DNA of 64,000 bases. Source: Paenibacillus qinlingensis. GTDB lineage: Bacteria > Bacillota > Bacilli > Paenibacillales > NBRC-103111. Shown here one piece after another: positions 59,196-64,000 of this stretch; position 1 is the first letter of the stretch, and every line of letters starts with the position of its first letter. The stretch spans positions 62,001 to 126,000 of the forward strand of contig NZ_JABMKY010000005.1 of the NCBI RefSeq assembly GCF_013204845.1, in the 5' to 3' direction. Below the pieces are notes generated by a model. It saw only the letters and a program-made list of their open reading frames with translations, made no database searches and was not told the DNA's origin. The position numbers and the translations under genes were made by a program.

Positions 59196-59461
59196 CGAAT
59201 ATTCTATTTGATCGTGTACTGGAGTCTTCTGTGGCATTCAAATTGCACACTGCGCTACGGCTCTGCAATCTGCGGATACCGATTGTAAGAATGTGTAAAA
59301 CCATTTGTAAATAACGGAAGAGAGACGGTTTGCTAGTGAAAAACCTAACTTTTTCAACTACTTGCAAATAGCATTACGCTGTACTTGCATACTTAAGCAG
59401 AATTCCGCCTTCATCGCAGGAGGACTCCAACTACGTGATCTAACATTCAAGGAGGTTTATT

Positions 59462-60577
59462 ATGTTTAAAAAAGTGACGATACACAATGACGAACGAGGA
59501 CTGCTTTTTCGTAAAGGCAGTTATTATAAAAGTTTACAACCAGGCACGTATCGGTTGTCACCATTTGCAGATGATCATGTAGAGACACTAAATATCATGA
59601 ACTCTTTTCATGTAAAAGGAAAAGATCTTCCGTTGTTTATGCATGACGAAATACTCATCAAAGAGCTGGATACTATTCAGGTTCAAGACAATGAGTATGT
59701 GCTGCATTATGAAGATGGCAAATTCGTGGGATTGTTGACAGCTGGAAGATATGCTTTTTGGAATGTCCTGAAAGAGCATACTTATCTTCGTGCAGATATA
59801 CGAAATCCTGAATTACCCACTGACATTGATTCAGTTATCATTCCAAAGCTAATCGGTTACTATCAAACATTTGATGTGGCTAGTCACGAAAGTGGCGCAT
59901 TATTTTATAATCATGTCATGCAGAAGGAGCTAGCTCCTGGCAAATACTATTTCTGGAAGGGACCCATAGGCGTCACTGTGAAAACCGTGGACCTGCGTCA
60001 ACAGCAAATGGATATGACAGGGCAAGAAATGATGACGGAGGATAAGGTAACCCTGCGACTTAACTTTGTGTGCCAATATCGCATTGTGAATCCACTTCGG
60101 GCGCTTGAAATCAAATCATTTGAAGAACAAATGTACATTCAATTGCAACTTGTCTTACGTGAGTATGTGGGTACTTTGAAATTAGATGATTTGCTGAAAA
60201 TGAAACAGGAAATCACCAGCTACGTATTGTCACGCTTGAATGAGAAAAGTCTAGATTATGGCGTACAATTCTTGTCGGCTGGAGTCAAAGATATTATTTT
60301 GCCAGGTGAGATAAAAGACATCCTGAATACAGTCTTGTTGGCTGAGAAGAAAGCTCAAGCCAATCTCATCACGCGGCGTGAGGAGACTGCTTCTACGAGA
60401 AGCTTGTTGAATACAGCTAAACTTATGGATGAGAACCAAACCCTGTTCCGGTTGAAGGAGCTTGAATTCCTAGAGAAGATTTGCGAGAAAATCGGGACGA
60501 TTTCTTTTAATGGTGGAGGCAATTTACTAGAGCAGTTGAACTCTTTCGTTGGAGATAGAAATCTTTCTAAGAACTGA
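59462..60577 (+). CDS. Band-7/SPFH (slipin-like) protein
   Basis: 371 residues with AAGGAGG before the ATG. The N terminus carries two short similar units (DERGLLFRKGSYYKSLQPGTYRL and NEYVLHYEDGKFVGLLTAGRYAFW); a third, SGALFYNHVMQKELAPGKYYFW, follows. Then comes the SPFH core (VDLRQQQMDMTGQEMMTEDKVTLRLNF and CQYRIVNPLRALEIKS), ending in an alpha-helical tail (VLLAEKKAQANLITRREETASTRSLLNTAK). No clear transmembrane helix is present, unlike membrane stomatins. Members of this subgroup have been found with a tRNA-like RNA and with RNA-ligase or repair genes; the RNA is present here, but RtcB is not in the window. It may scaffold that RNA. Confidence 0.85.
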   Translation: MFKKVTIHNDERGLLFRKGSYYKSLQPGTYRLSPFADDHVETLNIMNSFHVKGKDLPLFMHDEILIKELDTIQVQDNEYVLHYEDGKFVGLLTAGRYAFWNVLKEHTYLRADIRNPELPTDIDSVIIPKLIGYYQTFDVASHESGALFYNHVMQKELAPGKYYFWKGPIGVTVKTVDLRQQQMDMTGQEMMTEDKVTLRLNFVCQYRIVNPLRALEIKSFEEQMYIQLQLVLREYVGTLKLDDLLKMKQEITSYVLSRLNEKSLDYGVQFLSAGVKDIILPGEIKDILNTVLLAEKKAQANLITRREETASTRSLLNTAKLMDENQTLFRLKELEFLEKICEKIGTISFNGGGNLLEQLNSFVGDRNLSKN

Positions 60578-60598
60578 TAGATGTTATTAATTGACATG

Positions 60599-60633
60599 AA
60601 AAAGCCGTAGACGATGTTGGTCTATGGCTTTTT
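60599..60633 (+). terminator. Terminator after Band-7 gene
   Basis: A 14-bp stem with G-T pairs (60599-60612 with 60620-60633, loop of 7 nt) whose right arm ends in five T. Confidence 0.8.
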
Positions 60634-60666
60634 GGCGTCCACATAATCAGAAAATGCCTTCCTCTC

Positions 60667-61506
60667 CTATCCATTTTGACTAAATATCCTACGAAAGTCG
60701 CTTGGTCTTACGCTGGTTTTACTATGGAACAGGTTCGAAAAATAATGCGGATCCTCATATCCCAGCTTATAACCAATATCACTAATGGTTAGTCGTGTGT
60801 CGAGGAGCATCAGTTTAGCGGATTCTATTTTTTTAGTAATGACATAGTTATAGATGGTTGTTCCGATTTCTCGTTTAAATAAGCGATTCATTTGTTTCAT
60901 GGATAGGCCAATATGGGAGGAGAGCCCGCGCGAGTCGAAAGGATGAAGGATGCTGTTATCCAGAAATTGCTTGATAGCTTGTACGCTTGATGTTAAGGCA
61001 TTACCTCTTTTACGCAACTTTTCAGAGAGGCCTACGATCATTCGCATGAGGATAATTTGAAGCTCGGTTTGCATGTCCTCGACGGATTTGCGCTGTGCAG
61101 CTTCAATAGCCTCATTAAACAAATGCGCTAGCCCGCTGTCCTTAGTCACGATATGGGAGAGTAATTGATAAGCTTCGAGCATCTTTATCAGCCAGTTCCC
61201 ACTAATATTCAGCCAGATGTAACTCCATTGCTCCTCGTGATTGATGTCCGATGTAACCTCATGGTAGCAACTTGCTGGGAGGATAAATAGGTCCCCCTGA
61301 CAAGCTGTATAGGATTGGGTACCGACTCTAACAACACCTTGACCTGATAATACAAAACCGAAAACAGTAATCGTAGCAAGCGTACGGATGTTCCTGTAAT
61401 CCTTCTCGCAATAATTAATTCCTAGAAACTGCACACTCAGTGGAGGGGAATCCCCTACTACTGGCAGGTGATAGATAGGCCCGGACTTGCTAGGTTTATT
61501 TAACAT
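60667..61506 (-). CDS. AraC-family regulator next to GH43 gene
   Basis: 279 residues. The N-terminal sensor reads GVVRVGTQSYTACQGDLFILPASCYHEV, a cupin-type ligand pocket. The C-terminal domain reads IGLSMKQMNRLFKREIGTTIYNYVITKK and LGYEDPHYFSNLFHSKTSVRPSDF. It is divergent from the GH43 gene, with which it probably shares a sugar signal. Between them, 61507-61731 holds the promoters and a possible cre site. Confidence 0.9.
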   Translation of the reverse strand: MLNKPSKSGPIYHLPVVGDSPPLSVQFLGINYCEKDYRNIRTLATITVFGFVLSGQGVVRVGTQSYTACQGDLFILPASCYHEVTSDINHEEQWSYIWLNISGNWLIKMLEAYQLLSHIVTKDSGLAHLFNEAIEAAQRKSVEDMQTELQIILMRMIVGLSEKLRKRGNALTSSVQAIKQFLDNSILHPFDSRGLSSHIGLSMKQMNRLFKREIGTTIYNYVITKKIESAKLMLLDTRLTISDIGYKLGYEDPHYFSNLFHSKTSVRPSDFRRIFSQNG

Positions 61507-61659
61507 TACGGATATGAGGAATTCCTTTCTTCATCTGGGGTGAGGATTCGTTTATAACGATTCTTCTTGCGGTAATTCTACCAAGAACCCACGATTCAGA
61601 TCAACACCTATATTCGTTTATCGATGTCCCTTTTCCTCACCACACACACCTCTTTCTCT

Positions 61660-61673
61660 ATTAAGCGTTTGCA
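61660..61673. promoter_or_regulatory. Possible cre (CcpA) site upstream of GH43 gene
   Basis: ATTAAGCGTTTGCA, read on the other strand as TGCAAACGCTTAAT, matches most of the TGNAARCGNWWNCA consensus. It lies about 60 nt before the start, near a TATACT (61684-61689). Carbon-catabolite repression would fit a glycosidase gene; two positions deviate, so it is tentative. Confidence 0.4.
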
Positions 61674-61731
61674 CAAAGGGCGGTATACTTATCCTACAAA
61701 CACAACCAGATAGATGAAAGGAATCATCGAA

Positions 61732-63519
61732 ATGAAGAACGATTTTATTAAGCAGCCCCCGCATCCAGAGACGGAATGGTCAGCGTGTACAGGATATTCG
61801 GAATCTGCCTTACCCATAGAACGAATCCTAGATGTCTCGTTAAGTGATGCGAGTATTTGTAAGGGACCTGATTATATGTACTATTTGACTGGAACTACGG
61901 ATGGCTCAAATATACAGGTGTGGACCTCCCCCGACTTCAAGTCATGGAGCGAACCGAATACCGTATGGAGTTTGGAGAAAGACGGCACGTGGCAGAAGGC
62001 AAGTGAAGGATCAAACGGCATTTGCTCTCCGGAAATCCACTATGTAAAAGGCGCGTTCTGGATTACCTACGGATTAAAGGAAGGCGGCACGGGATTGCTT
62101 CGAAGCTTGTCTGCTTCTGTTCAAGGTCCATTTCGAGATATGGGGAAAATAACGGATGACGGGCAGGATGCTTCGCTGTTCGAGGATGAAGATGGAGCCG
62201 TTTATTGGGTTTATGGCAATGGCAACATCGCTCGAATGACGGAGGATCTGACAGGTCTAGTGGAATCCCCTCGAATGGCAGAGGTTCAGCCTTGGAAGGT
62301 TGCGGGGCGGGAAGATCATCCCTCGTTTAGTCAGCATGTACAGGTAGGAACGTATGGGGCCTTTTTATACAAAAGGGACGGGTATTACTACATGTTCTGC
62401 GCAGATGCCCTTGCTAGGATGGGGAGCGATGCTGTAGATACCTTCGTCGCGGTGAGCGAGTCGATTTATGGTCCCTATAGTCGGCGATATTTGGCACTTC
62501 CTCATGGCGGTCAAATCTCGATATTTACAGATATAGACAATCAATTGTATGCCTCTTTTTCGGGATGTGGCAGCTATTCACTAGTCGAGCATTATCCTTC
62601 CTTATTACCAATGTGCGTGGTAAATCCAGGCTTTATTCGACCAAGTGAGGACGTATTACTTGAAAAAGGTGGGGTAGGAACTCTAAAGCCCATCGCTGAC
62701 TTTCCGATTCGTGATCCGCATATTAGCACAGGGCCAGATGGCACTTATTATTTGACGGGGACGTCGGATAAGCCGCATCACAATTTTTGGGACCGAAATA
62801 ACCAGCTTCATGTGTGGCGTTCACAAGATTTGAAGGAATGGCACCATGTAGCGAAGGTATGGGATTTGTTCGAGAATGGCACTTGGGAGAACAATATTTA
62901 TGAGAACCCGTGTCTGTGGGCACCAGAGATGATATTTGTGTATGATACATTTTGGATTACGTATTCACTTCAAGGCGGTGGTACGGGGATGATTAAAAGT
63001 ATTACTGGACAAGCAGAGGGACCCTATATCGATATGGGACGCATGACGAATACGGATATTGACTCCAGCCTGTTCCAAGATGAGGACGGTCAAGTCTATT
63101 TTATTTGGCAGGACGGTAAAATTGCCAGGATGAAGACGAACATGACAGGCTTTGCGGAAGACCCTCGTAAACTAATATGCTCCGACGGGCAGCGCGTAGG
63201 TTACGAAGGTGCCTTCATCGTGAAATATAAAAGCAAGTATATTCTGGGGGCAGCAGAATGGAATGGTGATAAACGCGTCGACGGTACCTACGATTTGATG
63301 TATGCGGTAGCGGATGAGCTGTACGGACCGTACACCCCAAGGCGATTGGCAGTTCCGCATGGCGGCCACGGAACGATGTTTATTGCTCATGACGGCAGAC
63401 TTATGTCAACATTTTTTGGCAACGATCGCACTGCGCCATTCCGAACGCGTCCAGGAATTGTTCTGCTTGGGGTCGCAGAGGATGAAGAAGGGCTATGCAT
63501 TGTGCCTTGTAGTGAGTAA
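61732..63519 (+). CDS. GH43-like protein with two beta-propeller domains
   Basis: About 595 residues from the ATG at 61732; AAAGGAA (61717) fits it, while the ATG at 61714 does not. Two homologous five-bladed propeller units of about 290 residues follow one another. The first has ILDVSLSDASICKGPDYMYYLTG and SPEIHYVKGAFWITYGLKEGGTG; the second has FPIRDPHISTGPDGTYYLTG and APEMIFVYDTFWITYSLQGGGTG. Both keep the Asp of the catalytic-base position and the PE acid motif. There is no signal peptide, so it is probably cytoplasmic. GH43 enzymes release arabinose or xylose from oligosaccharides. It is divergent from an AraC regulator gene. Confidence 0.85.
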   Translation: MKNDFIKQPPHPETEWSACTGYSESALPIERILDVSLSDASICKGPDYMYYLTGTTDGSNIQVWTSPDFKSWSEPNTVWSLEKDGTWQKASEGSNGICSPEIHYVKGAFWITYGLKEGGTGLLRSLSASVQGPFRDMGKITDDGQDASLFEDEDGAVYWVYGNGNIARMTEDLTGLVESPRMAEVQPWKVAGREDHPSFSQHVQVGTYGAFLYKRDGYYYMFCADALARMGSDAVDTFVAVSESIYGPYSRRYLALPHGGQISIFTDIDNQLYASFSGCGSYSLVEHYPSLLPMCVVNPGFIRPSEDVLLEKGGVGTLKPIADFPIRDPHISTGPDGTYYLTGTSDKPHHNFWDRNNQLHVWRSQDLKEWHHVAKVWDLFENGTWENNIYENPCLWAPEMIFVYDTFWITYSLQGGGTGMIKSITGQAEGPYIDMGRMTNTDIDSSLFQDEDGQVYFIWQDGKIARMKTNMTGFAEDPRKLICSDGQRVGYEGAFIVKYKSKYILGAAEWNGDKRVDGTYDLMYAVADELYGPYTPRRLAVPHGGHGTMFIAHDGRLMSTFFGNDRTAPFRTRPGIVLLGVAEDEEGLCIVPCSE

Positions 63520-63525
63520 TATAAG

Positions 63526-63568
63526 AACATGAATCAAGCTCTGGATTGGGCTGGGTTCATGTTTTTTC
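63526..63568 (+). terminator. Terminator after GH43 gene
   Basis: AACATGAA (63526-63533) pairs with TTCATGTT (63556-63563), with partial pairing inside the 22-nt loop, and six T overlap the right arm. Confidence 0.7.
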
Positions 63569-63602
63569 TTTTGTTAGACGAAAAGGAAGGGGCCGCCAGC
63601 TC

Positions 63603-64000
63603 ATGAAGTTGTTCTCCATTAGAAAGTTGATTTCTCCGACAGGAAGCATCCAAGGGAAAATCTTTGTGGCATTTAGTCTGGTTACGCTAATTGGGATCGT
63701 TGCTGTGACAAGTATTGTTTATTTATATATGAGAGAAACTGTGAAGAACAACGCTATTACTTCTGTAAACGAAAGTATACGTCAGGCTGATGAATCATTA
63801 AATCTCCGTCTGGAGGAGGTTAGTCGATTAAATACGGTCGTGGCTACGAATAAAACAGTCCTGGATACGTTGCTGAGCAAAACTGAGGAACCAAGCTACG
63901 AATGGTTTCAAGAGCAGAAGCGGATCGAGGAATTTTTGTCCGCATTGATTGCTTATAAATCTTACATTTCACGTGTGGCCGTCATAGGCTTGAACCAAAA
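63603..64000 (+). CDS. N-terminal part of a sensor histidine kinase (cut by window end)
   Basis: An open frame of about 132 codons runs off the end. It starts MKLFSIRKLISPTGSIQGK, then one transmembrane segment (IFVAFSLVTLIGIVAVTSIVYLYM), and an extracellular helical region (ESIRQADESLNLRLEEVSRLN). This is the layout of YesM-type sensor kinases before their sensing domain. AAGGAAGGGG lies somewhat far (about 12 nt) upstream. The kinase domain lies outside the window, so the call rests on the N-terminal pattern and on the local abundance of such systems. Confidence 0.65.
   Translation, partial: MKLFSIRKLISPTGSIQGKIFVAFSLVTLIGIVAVTSIVYLYMRETVKNNAITSVNESIRQADESLNLRLEEVSRLNTVVATNKTVLDTLLSKTEEPSYEWFQEQKRIEEFLSALIAYKSYISRVAVIGLNQ

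Noticed and set aside
59023-59211. Short open frame across the tRNA-like RNA
   Set aside because: It has no ribosome binding site or protein-like features, and the RNA structure explains the sequence better.
59157-59220. Functional tRNA-Lys gene
   Set aside because: There is no variable loop, T arm or 3' acceptor strand after the anticodon arm; the T arm lies upstream instead.
61669-61689. TTGCAC plus TATACT as the GH43 promoter
   Set aside because: A spacer of 9 nt is too short for a sigma-A promoter.
1-64000. Insertion sequences, prophage genes or CRISPR arrays
   Set aside because: No transposase, integrase or phage protein, and no regularly spaced repeats beyond the three operator repeats at 39253-39305, were found.

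Overview
The window looks like a chromosomal stretch of a soil Paenibacillus or a close relative. The reasons are the LplA/LplB/LplC-type carbohydrate ABC transporters paired with YesM/YesN-type two-component systems, the many AraC-type regulators, the large secreted modular glycosidases, strong AGGAGG ribosome binding sites and moderate GC. This assignment is inferred from gene content only. No insertion sequence, phage or CRISPR array was seen.

Layout. (1) 1-7613: end of a YesN-type response regulator, a three-gene carbohydrate ABC transporter and a secreted GH51 arabinofuranosidase. (2) 7797-22742: one long + strand array that reads as a complete ergothioneine uptake and catabolism locus. 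It holds an osmoprotectant-type ABC transporter, a flavin monooxygenase, two tandem-DUF427 proteins, a broken EamA transporter, a hydantoinase, a carbamoylase, a urocanase-like hydratase, a DUF917 protein, a histidine-ammonia-lyase-like enzyme without the MIO triad, and an IclR regulator. (3) 22957-36351: a small DUF2325 protein, then a two-component system, a second carbohydrate ABC transporter, a 1643-residue GH74 xyloglucanase-like enzyme and a polysaccharide deacetylase; from about 23.5 to 35.7 kb the DNA looks GC-richer than its flanks. (4) 36597-47688: ADP-ribosylglycohydrolase, AraC regulator, a six-gene sugar catabolic operon (aldolase, dehydrogenase, PfkB kinase, lyxose-isomerase-like cupin, DUF4432 epimerase-like protein, DeoR regulator), a GH2 remnant, a second dehydrogenase and an NHL-repeat protein. 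(5) 47738-54118: MFS exporter and HxlR regulator, then a Fur-box-preceded siderophore locus in which an AraC regulator runs in frame into an iron-siderophore-binding lipoprotein, followed by two FecCD permeases. (6) 54147-64000: AraC regulator, GH116 glycosidase, sugar isomerase, a tRNA-like permuted RNA in front of a Band-7/SPFH protein, AraC regulator, double-domain GH43 protein and the start of a sensor kinase.

How it works together. Regions 1, 3 and 6 fit sensing, degrading and importing plant cell-wall oligosaccharides (arabinan, xyloglucan, beta-glucosides). Region 2 would import ergothioneine and convert it through thiourocanate, a thiohydantoin, hydantoin-5-propionate and N-carbamoyl-glutamate to glutamate, releasing trimethylamine, sulfide, ammonia and CO2. 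Region 5 serves ferric-siderophore uptake; its ATPase is not in the window.

Most notable: the ergothioneine locus with its attenuator-like leader; the permuted tRNA-like RNA next to a Band-7 gene; the AraC/lipoprotein in-frame fusion; and a conserved box at the same distance from two promoters of the xyloglucan-type locus.
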